Shown here: piece after piece, positions 9,187-18,153 of the stretch
How the letters are laid out: every line of letters begins with the position of its first letter
Numbering within the stretch: position 1 is the first letter of the stretch
Source: Cupriavidus sp. EM10
GTDB lineage: Bacteria > Pseudomonadota > Gammaproteobacteria > Burkholderiales > Burkholderiaceae
DNA length: 64,000 nucleotides
Direction: 5' to 3'
NCBI RefSeq assembly: GCF_018729255.1
Contig: NZ_CP076060.1
Location: forward strand, 1,736,001 to 1,800,000
Position numbers and translations under genes: made by a program
The notes under the pieces: model-generated
Database searches by the model: none
What the model saw: the letters and a program-made list of their open reading frames with translations, nothing else
What the model was told of the DNA's origin: nothing

Positions 9187-9592
9187 CACGATTTCTGATG
9201 CAGCCGCTCACTACATCCAACCGTTCTGGCGCTATTCCGACGTAGAGAAGTAAGTGGACCGACATACAGCCCTTACAAGTTCTTACAGCAAGCAAAGTCC
9301 AAACTGACTAACTTTGAATCGCTCCGGCGTTGCATCGCATCAAAGCGGCGATGTTGTGCTGTGGGCTTCCATGGCGCGTCGCGTCTCGTAGTACCTGTCT
9401 GCACGGGTCCGTTCTGGGCGCGCGTCGACAGTTCAATGGATCGGTTCACAGGATCCACTCGCCTGTCCCGGCGGCGTAGCAACGGCCCGGGGCAAACGGC
9501 GCATAAAAATTGTTGGGGGACGTCAGCACTGAACCAACCGAACGAGCGCTTTTGCTCGCGCGGCGGGACAGCGCTTGTCTGCGAAATATCAA

Positions 9593-9617
9593 CCGCGATC
9601 GACGTTGGCGATCGTGG
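9593..9617. promoter_or_regulatory. Inverted repeat just upstream of the polysaccharide operon
   Basis: CGATCG at 9596-9601 and at 9609-9614 lie in a 25-base near-palindrome with CC at one end and GG at the other. It lies 27 bases before the HlyD-type gene start, so it could be an operator or a leader hairpin. No matching regulator is visible nearby. Confidence 0.35.
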
Positions 9618-9644
9618 AAGGCCACCTTTTACCCGGGAGCTCGC

Positions 9645-10982
9645 ATGGACAACAATTCCGAACGAAAGCCGACCGTGCCAACGCGGTTGCCACCTGCACC
9701 TTCGCAGCGCCCGCAACAGCCGCCCAACGACGCCGTCGCCAAACAGGGCAGCCCGCTGAGCCTGCGGCCCGTCTGGCAGGCCATTCCGCGCCTGGCCAGC
9801 TATGGCATGGTGGGCTTCATCATCTGGATCATCCTCTCGGTGATGTTCCCGTACATCTTCGTGCGCTCGTCGGAACGCGCGATCGTCAACAGTCCGGTGA
9901 GCCTGATCACCACGCCCGTCGAAGGCGTGGTCACCAGGCAACTGGTGCCGGTGGGTACCACGTTCCAGCCGGGCCAGTCGCTGATGACGCTGCAGAATCC
10001 GAACATGGATCGCGCGCTGCTGCTGGAACTGACCGGCAAGAAGCTCGATAACGAAAAGCGGCTCGAAGCCGCCAGGTCGAAGCTGGAGATCAGCCTGGCG
10101 CGGCTCGCATCGACCAATGGCGACGTCAAGCGCTACACCTCGGCGGCCCAGCAGCAGAACGATGCGCGCGTGCGCGGCATCGAGGCCAGGCTGAACGCGG
10201 CGCAACAGCAGATCGATGCCCAGGCCAGCGTGGTCACCCGTAACGAAGCCATGCAGCAGGCCGGCGCCGTCAGCCAGGCCTTTACCGAGACGTCGCGCAA
10301 CCAGCTTGCCGTGCTGGGCGGCCAGCGCGACGCCATCGAGGCCGAACTCACCAGCGCGCGCAGCAGCAGCGCCGCCACGCGCAACCGCGTCTATGCATCG
10401 AACAACGATAGCGCCGTGGGCGCGCTGTCCCAGCGTTCGGACGAGCTCAAGGCCGAGATCACCGGGCTGCAGGCCGAAATCAAGCAGCTGGAGGACTACG
10501 GCAAGGAAGTCGACAAGCTCGTCGACACCGAGCAGCAGCGGCTGGACCGCGTGTCGAACCTCGACATCAAGGCCTACGCCGGAGGCATCGTCGAAGACGT
10601 GCTGGCGCCGCCCGGCACGCATGTGGCGGCCGGCTCCACGCTGATGCGCGCCACCAACTGCACGACGCCGAGCGTGGTGGCAGTGTTCCCGCGCAGCCTG
10701 AGCAAGGATCTGCTGCCGGGCGCGCCGGTCACGGTGATGGTCGACGGCGTGGCCACGCCGTTGTCCGGCAAGGTGGCCGAAATCCTGCCGCGGGCGCCCG
10801 ATGGCGACCAGGCGCGGTACTTCGTGCCATTCCCGCCCATCGAGAAAAACGAGCTGTACCTGATCGCGAAGCTGAACAAGCCGCTGCCTGACCTGCCCGG
10901 CGCAGGCAAGACGGACCGCTGCGCGCTCGGCCACTGGGCCAAGGTCAGTCTCGACCGCCCGTGGTTTCGCCGGCTGATCTGA
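9645..10982 (+). CDS. HlyD-family periplasmic adaptor (membrane fusion protein)
   Basis: 445 residues from the ATG at 9645 (GGGAG at 9635-9639). A proline-rich cytoplasmic N-terminus (about 1-50) is followed by one membrane helix (about 55-75), a lipoyl/barrel-sandwich half (TTPVEGVVTRQLVPVGT), a long coiled-coil hairpin (about 125-310, rich in Q, A and E), the second lipoyl half (IKAYAGGIVEDVLAPPGTHV) and a beta-barrel domain. This is the type-I/tripartite adaptor plan that bridges an inner-membrane machine to an outer-membrane channel. It is the first gene of a four-gene operon with a PilZ glycosyltransferase and a NodT channel, so it probably serves polysaccharide export. Alginate Alg44 has a related adaptor domain but also carries the PilZ domain, which here sits on the synthase. 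Confidence 0.85.
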   Translation: MDNNSERKPTVPTRLPPAPSQRPQQPPNDAVAKQGSPLSLRPVWQAIPRLASYGMVGFIIWIILSVMFPYIFVRSSERAIVNSPVSLITTPVEGVVTRQLVPVGTTFQPGQSLMTLQNPNMDRALLLELTGKKLDNEKRLEAARSKLEISLARLASTNGDVKRYTSAAQQQNDARVRGIEARLNAAQQQIDAQASVVTRNEAMQQAGAVSQAFTETSRNQLAVLGGQRDAIEAELTSARSSSAATRNRVYASNNDSAVGALSQRSDELKAEITGLQAEIKQLEDYGKEVDKLVDTEQQRLDRVSNLDIKAYAGGIVEDVLAPPGTHVAAGSTLMRATNCTTPSVVAVFPRSLSKDLLPGAPVTVMVDGVATPLSGKVAEILPRAPDGDQARYFVPFPPIEKNELYLIAKLNKPLPDLPGAGKTDRCALGHWAKVSLDRPWFRRLI

Positions 10983-11033
10983 TCGGAGCCGATCGCCAGT
11001 CATGTACCCAACGCCCGCAGGAAGGAGACTACC

Positions 11034-12380
11034 GTGCAGCGTACTACCGCAGGATTGCCACACCGGGCCGCGCGCAAGCGGCTGATCGAAGTGCTGATGA
11101 CCACCGTCCTGGCCACGCCGCTGGCGCTGTCCGCCGCCCCGGCGGCCCCGGGGGATGCAGCGCGCGACCAGTTGCGCGATGCCGGCTGCCAGACGCTGAC
11201 GCAACGCGTGGCCGCCATCCCCGGCAACGGGCCGGTCATGCTGGCCAGCTACGAACCCGCGCCAGGCGGCGAGCCGCTGCCCGGCCCGCTCAAGGAATCG
11301 GCCTTCGTCTATGACAACGCGCTGGCCGGCATCGCGCTGATCGCGTGCGGCCAGAAGGATGCCGCGCGCCGCATTGCCGATGGCGTCGTGGCCGGTGTCA
11401 CGCGCGACCGCCACTACCACGACGGCCGCCTCCGCAACGCCTATCGCGCCGGCGCGATGCCCGCCGACGGCCCCGTGCCGCTGCCCGGCTGGTGGGACGC
11501 CAAGGCCAACAAGTGGTTCGAAGATCGCTACCAGGTGGGCACCGCCACCGGCAACGTGGCCTGGGCCGCGCTGCTGCTGCTGGCCGCCTACGACGCCACG
11601 CGCGCGCCGCGCTACCTGGATACGGCCCGCACGATGATGGGCTGGGTCGACAAGGAGACGTACAACGCCGACGCCCCCGCCGCCTTTATCGGCGGGTACT
11701 TCGGCCACGAGCCGTCGCCGCAGCGCCAGGGCTGGAAGTCCACCGAGCACAACGTCGACACCTACGCGGTGTTCCGCTGGCTGTCCCGCTACGACAGCGA
11801 TCCGCGCTGGCGCACCGGCGCCGAACGCTCGCGCAAGTTCGTCGAGACGATGTGGCAACCCGCCGAAGGCCGCTTTGCCATCGGCACGCGCGACGACGGC
11901 CGGTCGCTCAATGGTGGCCCGTCGGCGCTGGATGCCTCGCTGTGGCCGCTGATCGCCGTGCCCGACGCGGCCGGCAACTGGCAGCGCGCGCTGGCCTGGG
12001 CCCGGACCAAACACGGCGTCAAGGGCGGCTACGGCTTTAACGCCAATCCGGATGGCATCTGGACCGAAGGCACCGGCCAGGCCGCGCTGGTGCTGCGCGC
12101 CACGGGCCGCGACGGCGAGGCCGCGCCGCTCTGGCCGCTGCTGGCGTCGCAGCGCGCGCCATCGGGCTACCTGTTCGCCACGCCCGAACAGCGCGTGCGC
12201 ACAGGGCTGCAGATCGGCCCCGATTCCAGGACTGACGACTTCTACTACTTCCACCTGCCCCACCTGGGCGCCACGGCCTGGGCCGTGCTCGCCGCCGCCG
12301 GCTGGAATCCGTTCCAGCCGGGCGGCTGCCGGGGCGCGAACTGCGCCACGGCGCCGCCCGACAATCCACCCAAGGAGTAA
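11034..12380 (+). CDS. Secreted alpha/alpha-toroid protein, putative polysaccharide-modifying enzyme
   Basis: 448 residues from the GTG at 11034, with GAAGGAG at 11021-11027. A signal peptide ends near LALSAAPAAPG. The mature part is built of repeated helical hairpins (YDNALAGIALIACGQ, NVAWAALLLLAAY, EHNVDTYAVFRWLSRY, GTGQAALVLRA), as in six-hairpin glycosidases and lyases. Candidate acidic residues occur in VDTYA and DASLWPL, but I cannot assign a CAZy family. Its place between adaptor and synthase parallels the hydrolase or lyase (BcsZ, AlgL) that accompanies other synthase-dependent polysaccharide systems. It is followed two bases later by the glycosyltransferase, so they are probably coupled. 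Confidence 0.7.
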   Translation: MQRTTAGLPHRAARKRLIEVLMTTVLATPLALSAAPAAPGDAARDQLRDAGCQTLTQRVAAIPGNGPVMLASYEPAPGGEPLPGPLKESAFVYDNALAGIALIACGQKDAARRIADGVVAGVTRDRHYHDGRLRNAYRAGAMPADGPVPLPGWWDAKANKWFEDRYQVGTATGNVAWAALLLLAAYDATRAPRYLDTARTMMGWVDKETYNADAPAAFIGGYFGHEPSPQRQGWKSTEHNVDTYAVFRWLSRYDSDPRWRTGAERSRKFVETMWQPAEGRFAIGTRDDGRSLNGGPSALDASLWPLIAVPDAAGNWQRALAWARTKHGVKGGYGFNANPDGIWTEGTGQAALVLRATGRDGEAAPLWPLLASQRAPSGYLFATPEQRVRTGLQIGPDSRTDDFYYFHLPHLGATAWAVLAAAGWNPFQPGGCRGANCATAPPDNPPKE

Positions 12381-12382
12381 CG

Positions 12383-14370
12383 ATGCCCGCCGCGAGTTTC
12401 GCCAGTTTTTTCGATAGCAGCATGCTCGTGCAGATCAATGCGGGCGCGCTGCTGGTGGCCGTGCTGTGTCTGCGCGGTAACCGGCAGCGCGCCGCGGACC
12501 GATGGCTTTTTGGCCTGGCGGCGGCGGTCCTGCTGGTCGTGTACTACATCTGGCGCGTCACCGAGACACTGCCGGACTGGCGCCTGGAATTCCCGAGCCT
12601 CTGGGCCCATGCGTTCCTGGCCTTCGAAACGCTGACCATCCTGTACACGCTGATCTCGATCATCACGCTGACGCGCACCACCGACCACTCGGCCCAGGCC
12701 GATGCGGGCGAACTGCGCCTGCGCGGCGACCGCGACGCGCCCGCCGTGGACATCTTCATCGCCACCTACAACGAAGGCCTGGACGTCCTGGAGAAAACCA
12801 TCGTCTCGGCCAAGGCCATCGACTATCCGAACTTCCGCGTCTGGGTGCTCGACGATACCCGCCGCGACTGGTTGCGGGACTTCTGCCGCCAGGTAGGCGT
12901 GAACTATGTGACCCGGCCCGACAACACCCACGCCAAGGCCGGCAACCTGAACAACGGGCTGTACCACAGCGCCCAGGGCGACGGCGGCGCGCCGTACATC
13001 ATGGTGCTCGATGCCGACTTCGCGCCCAACCGCAACATCCTGCTGCGCATCATCGGCCTGTTCGACGACCCGCGCGTGGGCGTGGTGCAGACGCCGCAGT
13101 TCTACTACAACGCCGACCCGATCCAGTACAACCTGCGCTCCACCGAATGCTGGGTGGACGAGCAACGCGCGTTCTTCGACGTGATGCAGCCGGCCAAGGA
13201 CGCCTGGGACACCGCGTTCTGCATCGGCACGTCGTTCGTGGTGCGGCGCGAGGCACTGGCCCATATCGGCGGCTTCCCCACGGGCACGGTGACCGAGGAC
13301 ATCCACCTGACCTACAAGCTGATGCCATTCGGCTATGTCACGCGCTGGCTCAACGAACGGCTCAGCGTGGGCCTGTCCGCCGAGGGGCTGCCCGAGTACA
13401 TCAGCCAGCGCAGCCGCTGGGGGCTGGGCACGATCCAGGTGGCGCTGACCGGCGACGGCCCGCTGCGCGGCCGCGGCTATACGCTGCGCCAGCGGCTGCA
13501 CTATGTGCACGGCCTGCTGCATTGGCTCAGCCGGCCGTTTACGCTGATGCTGCTGGCCGGGCCGCTGCTCTACTGGTTCTTCAACGTCCCGACGCTCTAC
13601 GGCGATCCGATGCAGTTCCTGGCCTACGGCGTGCCGGCGCTGCTGCTGTACTGGGCCTACAGCATCTGGATCACCGGCTCGCGGGCCATGCCGATCTTCA
13701 CCGAAGTGACCCAGATCGTGGCCGCGATGGCGGTCACGGCCACGCTGGCCAGCGCCATGTTCAAGCCGTTCGGCCGGCCGTTCAAGGTCACCAACAAGGG
13801 GCTGGACCGCTCGAAGCTGACCGTCCATGGCAAGTTCGCGGCGCTGTACGGCGGGCTGTTCTTCCTGTCGGCGATGGGCCTGGCGCGCGCCGTGGCGGCC
13901 GACGGCAATGCGCCGGGCACCGTGTTCAACGTGGCCTGGACGCTGGTGTCGATGGTGCTGTACCTGGCGTCGCTGCTGGTGTGCTTCGAGCTGCCGCGTC
14001 CGCGCAAGGAGGAGCGTTTCCCGTTCCGCGTGGCCGCGCGCCTGCAGTTCTACGGCGCCGACGGCGTCTCGCGCGAGGTGGACGGCGTGACGCGCGACCT
14101 GTCCTGCAACGGCGTCGCGCTGGAATCGCACAGCGGCACGCCGGTGCAGCCCGGCGCCGTGGGCGCTTTCTGGCTCGCGCCACTGGGATGGGTGCCGTGC
14201 CGCGTGGCACGTACCGACGGCCAACTGATCGGCATCTCGCTGACGCCCGACATGGCGGCGCGGCACCGGCTGATCCGGCTGCTGTTCAGCGAGCCCCCCA
14301 CAACATCGCGCATCGCGGGTTGCCTGGCACGGCCATCGTGCAACTGCTGCGCCGCGCATTTACAGGTTGA
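12383..14370 (+). CDS. Cellulose-synthase-like GT2 with C-terminal PilZ domain (frame break near the end)
   Basis: About 662 residues from the ATG at 12383. Two N-terminal helices precede a family-2 glycosyltransferase domain with IATYNEG, VLDDTRRDW, VLDADFAP, the acceptor motif TVTEDIHL and the synthase motif SQRSRW. Four or more helices follow, then a PilZ domain whose c-di-GMP motifs are intact: RFPFR (RxxxR) and DLSCNG (DxSxxG). In the given sequence the frame runs on into the next gene. One extra C in the run 14294-14299 restores PPHNIAHRGLPGT and a stop at 14368-14370, seven bases before the next start. It polymerises a sugar nucleotide and extrudes the chain when c-di-GMP binds. The product need not be cellulose, as no bcsB or bcsC is present. 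Confidence 0.88.
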
Positions 14371-14377
14371 TCCACAA

Positions 14378-15912
14378 ATGAAGACGATAACAATGCGCCT
14401 ATTTCCCGCACGCCTGCCGTCTCCGCGCTGGAGCGCGGGCGTCCTGTTGCCCCTGGCACTGGCCGCCTGCACGCTCGAACCCAAGTACGAACGCCCGGAT
14501 TCGCCCGTGCCCAACGCCTGGCCCGACGGCGCGGCTTACCAGACCTCCCAGGGTCAAAACGGGGCGCCGCAGTCCCAGGTGCAGGCCGCCAGCCTTGGCT
14601 GGCAGGACTTCTTCACCGACCCGCGCCTGCGCAGGCTGATCGAACTGGGCCTGGCCAACAACCGCGACCTGCGCGTGGCCACGCTGTCGATGGAAGAGGC
14701 CCGCGCGTACTATCGCATCCGTCGGGCGGCCCAGTTTCCGGCCGTCGACGCCAACGTGGGCTTCAGCAGCACGCGGCTGACCGGCGACCTGCGCGCGCCG
14801 GGCCAGGATGCCGTGATCAACGCCTGGGGCGCCGGTGTGGGCTTTTCGTCGTTCGAACTCGATATCTTCGGGCGGATTCGCAGCCTCAAGCATGAGGCGC
14901 TGGAGCAGTACCTGTCCATCGCCGAAGTGCGGCGCAGCACGCAGATCAGCCTGGTTGGCGAAATCGCCAATGCGTACCTGACCTGGCAGGCCGACCAGCA
15001 ACTGCTGAAGCTGTCGCAGGACACGCTCAAGATCCAGGAAGACGCCGCCGAGATGGTGCGCAAGAGCAAGGCTGCTGGCGGCATGGCCGCCATCGACCAG
15101 CACCGCACCCAGACCCAGGTGGAAACCGCCCGCGTCGACGTGGAGCAGTTCACGCGCCAGGTGGCACAGGACGAAAACGCGCTGACGCTGCTGATCGGCG
15201 GCCCGCTGCCGGCCGACCTGCCGCCGGCGCAGCCGTTCGACGACAAGTCGTTCGTGGCGGAATTGCCGGCGGGCCTGCCGTCGCAACTGCTGGAGCAGCG
15301 GCCCGACATCATGGCCGCCGAGCACCGCCTGAAGGCCGCCAACGCCAATATCGGGGCCGCACGCGCGGCGTTCTTCCCAAGGATTTCGCTGACCGCGGGC
15401 GTCGGCCTGGCCAGCACGACGCTGGCCGGGCTGTTCACGGGCGGCGCCGCGTGGGCGTTCGCCCCGCAGGTTACGCTGCCGATCTTCAACGCCGGCGCCA
15501 ACCAGGCGAACCTGGACGCATCGAAGGTCCGCAAGGAAATCAACGTCGCGCAGTACGAACGCACCATCCAGGGGCTTTCCGCGAGGTGGCCGACGGGCTG
15601 GCTGCGCGCGGCACGTACGACCGGCAAACCGCCGCGCAGCGGTCGCTGCAGAACGAAGTGGCGGAGACGCGGCGGCTGTCGGAGATGCGCTTCAAGAACG
15701 GCGTGGACGACTATTTCCCGGTCTTCGACGCCCAGCGCCAGCAATACGAAGCGCAGAAGAAACTCGTGACGATCCAGCTGGCCAGGCTGACCAGCCGCGC
15801 GCAGCTGTACAAGGCACTGGGCGGCGGGTGGTCCCAGCAAACCGTGGTCGATCAGGCGCCGGTGGCTGGCAAGACGGCGCCGGCGCGCGCAATGGCAAAC
15901 TCGGGACCTTGA
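14378..15912 (+). CDS. NodT/OprM-family outer-membrane channel lipoprotein (frame break)
   Basis: About 511 residues from the ATG at 14378. A lipoprotein signal ends in LALAAC, followed by the two repeated TolC-type halves (LGWQDFFTDPRLRRLIELGLANN near the start, QRPDIMAAEHRLKAANANIG in the middle). At 15571-15574 a run of four Gs breaks the frame. Five Gs give TIQGAFREVADGLAARG, the standard C-terminal motif, and the frame then runs to the TGA at 15910-15912. OprM-type trimers form the outer-membrane duct of tripartite pumps. Here the gene follows a PilZ polysaccharide synthase and shares its operon with an HlyD adaptor but no RND pump or ABC ATPase. A hairpin element follows at once. Confidence 0.88.
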
Positions 15913-15927
15913 AATCCAGCCCGGTTT

Positions 15928-15957
15928 GCTCCCTCTCCCATAAATGGGAGAGGGGAG
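15928..15957. repeat. CCCTCTCCC hairpin element (REP-like), single copy
   Basis: Arms CTCTCCCAT and ATGGGAGAG close over AA, with outer GCTCC/GGAGC pairs (the left side is one C shorter). The same core recurs at 27322-27448, 38122-38249 and 60252-60286, always between genes. Here it lies between the converging NodT channel and ferritin-like gene, where it could also end transcription. Confidence 0.7.
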
Positions 15958-16001
15958 CACCCAAGCCGCACCATCGACCCCATACCCGCTTTCCCCATCC
16001 C

Positions 16002-16648
16002 CTACCCCACGAACGCCCCCGGCACCGGATCCTCGCCCAGCGCATGCAGCAACACCGCCCAATGCATGGCCTCATCCCCAGGATACTGCCGGCGGCCTTG
16101 CTCAGATCCCGGTTGTAGAAGCCAGGCAGCGCGCCCAGATAAGCCGTCGTAGCGCCTTTTTCCAGCCCCGCAGCGAACCGCAGCACGTCAGCCTGCGTCT
16201 TCAGCGACTCGGTGGGGAAACTGTAATCCCGGGCGGCCCGGGCCTTGACCGGCGTGCCGCCGAGCTTTTCCACGGTGCTGGCCAGCACCTGGGCGTGCGC
16301 CTTGTGGTGGGTCTGGAACTTGACCGCCGTATCCAGCACGGGCTTTTGCAGCAGACCGCTTTCCGCGCCCACCTGATAGGCGGCGATGGCCTGGTATTCC
16401 AGCCCCAGCGCCGTGTTCAGGATATTGATGTCGTCGCGCGTACTGCCTGATTGCGTCTGCCCCCACGCCGGCATCGCCTCGCCCAGCGCCACGGCCGCCA
16501 GCGTGCCCAGCGCAAAGGCGCCCGGCGCCATCAGCCAGCCACGGCGCATCAGGTCCGGCGCCAGCCGGGCATCATCGGCCGCCTTGACCGCCGCAGCCGC
16601 CTCCGCCCCGCCAACCGGCGGCACGCGCACTTTCGTCTTTGTTTCCAT
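16002..16648 (-). CDS. Ferritin-like domain protein (frame break near the end)
   Basis: About 215 residues from the ATG at 16648, with GGAGG upstream on the minus strand. A cytoplasmic stretch is followed by MRRGWLMAPGAFALGTLAAVALG, a twin-arginine-like membrane segment, and then a four-helix ferritin-like domain (NILNTALGLEYQAIAAYQ, THHKAHAQVL, ADVLRFAAGLEKGATTAYL). The last helix is broken at the C run 16076-16079. One extra base restores GSILGDEAMHWAVLLHALGE and a stop at 16002-16004. The visible E and H residues fit a di-metal site. The role is unproven, but the gene is divergent from an ECF sigma/anti-sigma pair, which suggests an envelope or oxidative stress context. Confidence 0.78.
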
Positions 16649-16747
16649 GCGAACCCTCCATTGATTCGACGATGATCCACGCGGCTTTCCTGACCGCGTC
16701 ATCGGCTTATACGCAGCGGTCTGCCTTCCGGATGCAGGCGCGCTGCC

Positions 16748-16753
16748 TATAAT
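16748..16753 (+). promoter_or_regulatory. Consensus -10 element for the sigma-factor operon
   Basis: A perfect TATAAT lies 30 bases before the GTG start at 16784. The -35 position (about 16725) has only a poor match, so the promoter may rely on the -10 or on an activator. Confidence 0.5.
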
Positions 16754-16783
16754 CGGTACGTCCCGCCAAGCCCGGAGTCCCCA

Positions 16784-17371
16784 GTGGCCCTGCCCTCACC
16801 GCTGCCTGACGATCCAGACCCGCTCGAAGCCCTGCTCGGGCGCGTGGCCATTGGCGACCGGCAGGCCCTGCGCGCCGTCTACGATCTCTCGGCCGCGAAA
16901 CTGTTCGGGCTCGCGCTGCGTATCACACGCAAGCGGGATCTGGCGGAGGACGTGGTGCAGGAGAGTTTTGTCAGCATCTGGCATCACGCCGGCGACTATC
17001 GGCCGCAACTGGCCGCGCCGATGACGTGGATGACCACCATCGTCCGCAACCGCGCGCTCGACGCCTTGCGCCGCACGGCCACCGCCCGGCTGGCCAGCGC
17101 CACGCCGCTCGATGACGCGCCCGAGTCCGATCTGGCCGATACCGCCGCCGGCCCCGCCGAACTGGCCCAGGCCAGCCAGCAGGCCCGTGCGCTTAACCGC
17201 TGCCTGCAGCGGCTGGAGCACGGCCAGCGCCAGGCAATCATGCTGGCCTACCTGCAGGACATGAGCCATTCAGAGTTGGCAGAACGCATGCACGCACCGC
17301 TTGGCACCATCAAATCGTGGATCCGGCGCGGCCTCGAACGCCTGCGCGCCTGCCTGGAGTCCACGCCATGA
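16784..17371 (+). CDS. ECF-type RNA polymerase sigma factor
   Basis: 195 residues from the GTG at 16784 (CGGAG about eight bases upstream). Region 2 is seen in YDLSAAKLFGLALRITRKRDLAEDVVQESF and WHHAGDYRP, and region 4 in HSELAERMHAPLGTIKSWIRRGLERL. It overlaps the next gene, an anti-sigma factor with an RskA-type domain, by four bases, so this is a SigK-like (ECF19-like) pair. Such sigma factors are held at the membrane by the partner until an envelope or redox signal releases them. The divergent ferritin-like gene is a plausible target. Confidence 0.9.
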   Translation: MALPSPLPDDPDPLEALLGRVAIGDRQALRAVYDLSAAKLFGLALRITRKRDLAEDVVQESFVSIWHHAGDYRPQLAAPMTWMTTIVRNRALDALRRTATARLASATPLDDAPESDLADTAAGPAELAQASQQARALNRCLQRLEHGQRQAIMLAYLQDMSHSELAERMHAPLGTIKSWIRRGLERLRACLESTP

Positions 17372-18105
17372 ACCTGGCCCGCAACCCCGACCTGCTGGAT
17401 CGCATGGCGGCGCAGTACGCGCTGGGCGTGTTGCGTGGCGGCGCGCGCCGCCGCCTGGAACATCTGGCGCGGCAGGAGCCCGCCGTCCATGCCGCCATCG
17501 CCCACTGGCAGCGGCGGCTGGCCGGCGTGGCGGAACTGCACGCGCCCGCCGCGCCCGTCGAGGCGGTCTGGTGCGGCATCGAGCGCCGACTTGGCTGGAA
17601 GGCCGAAGACGAAGCCGCGCCGAACAAGGCCACCGCAGCGCCCGGCCCATGGTGGCACCGATGGCATGGCCTGGCGTTCTGGCGGGCCAGCTCGGTGATG
17701 TTCGCCACCGTCGCCGTGGTGGTGGTCGTCGGCAGCCTGGTGCGCTGGCAGGCCACGCCGCCGTCGCCGGGCGTGGTGATGGCCGTGCTGCAGTCGCAGC
17801 AATCGCAGCCGGCCATGCTGGTGAGCTGGGACGCCGCCGGCCGGGCGCTGGTGGTGCGCCGTCTCGACGATCTGCCGCTGACTCCGCAGCAGGCGCTGCA
17901 GCTTTGGGCGCTGCCCCAGGGTGGCAAGCCGATATCGCTGGGCGTGCTCGGCCATGCGCGCGAAGCCCGCCTGCCGCTCGAAGCGATACCCGACAACGTG
18001 GCCGCGCTGGCCGTCAGCGTGGAGCCACCCGGCGGATCGCCCCATCGCGATGCCCCGAGCGGGCCGGTGGTATTCCAGGGCGGGGTGCTGAAGACCCCTG
18101 CCTGA
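17368..18105 (+). CDS. Anti-sigma factor, RskA-type
   Basis: 245 residues from the ATG at 17368, overlapping the sigma-factor stop (ATGA). The N-terminal cytoplasmic part (LLDRMAAQYALGVLRGGARRRLE) is the sigma-binding helix bundle of the RskA/ChrR-like group. One membrane helix (FWRASSVMFATVAVVVVVG, about 105-125) leads to a periplasmic RskA C-terminal domain with ALQLWALPQGGKPISLGVL and ALAVSVEPPGGSP, which are family signatures. It should tether and inhibit the sigma factor encoded just upstream. Confidence 0.9.
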   Translation: MNLARNPDLLDRMAAQYALGVLRGGARRRLEHLARQEPAVHAAIAHWQRRLAGVAELHAPAAPVEAVWCGIERRLGWKAEDEAAPNKATAAPGPWWHRWHGLAFWRASSVMFATVAVVVVVGSLVRWQATPPSPGVVMAVLQSQQSQPAMLVSWDAAGRALVVRRLDDLPLTPQQALQLWALPQGGKPISLGVLGHAREARLPLEAIPDNVAALAVSVEPPGGSPHRDAPSGPVVFQGGVLKTPA

Positions 18106-18153
18106 CCCGACTCCGCTAGAATCCACGCCAGACATCCCCCAAGGTTTTGCAGC

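Larger units (their letters stand above)
8567..9644. other. Long intergenic region between MFS and polysaccharide operon
   Basis: About 1.08 kb with no convincing gene: the open frames on both strands are short, cysteine- or arginine-rich and without family features. GC falls below the neighbours in parts. It holds a perfect 26-base palindrome (8825-8850), three 11-base direct repeats (9157-9186) and an inverted repeat (9593-9617), all listed separately. It should contain divergent promoters for the MFS gene and the polysaccharide operon. Confidence 0.6.

Noticed and set aside
9273..12263. 996-codon minus-strand open frame
   Set aside because: It is antisense to the adaptor and toroid genes, which have clear family motifs. 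Long antisense frames are expected in GC-rich DNA with this codon use, and its product is His/Gln/Arg-rich without domains.
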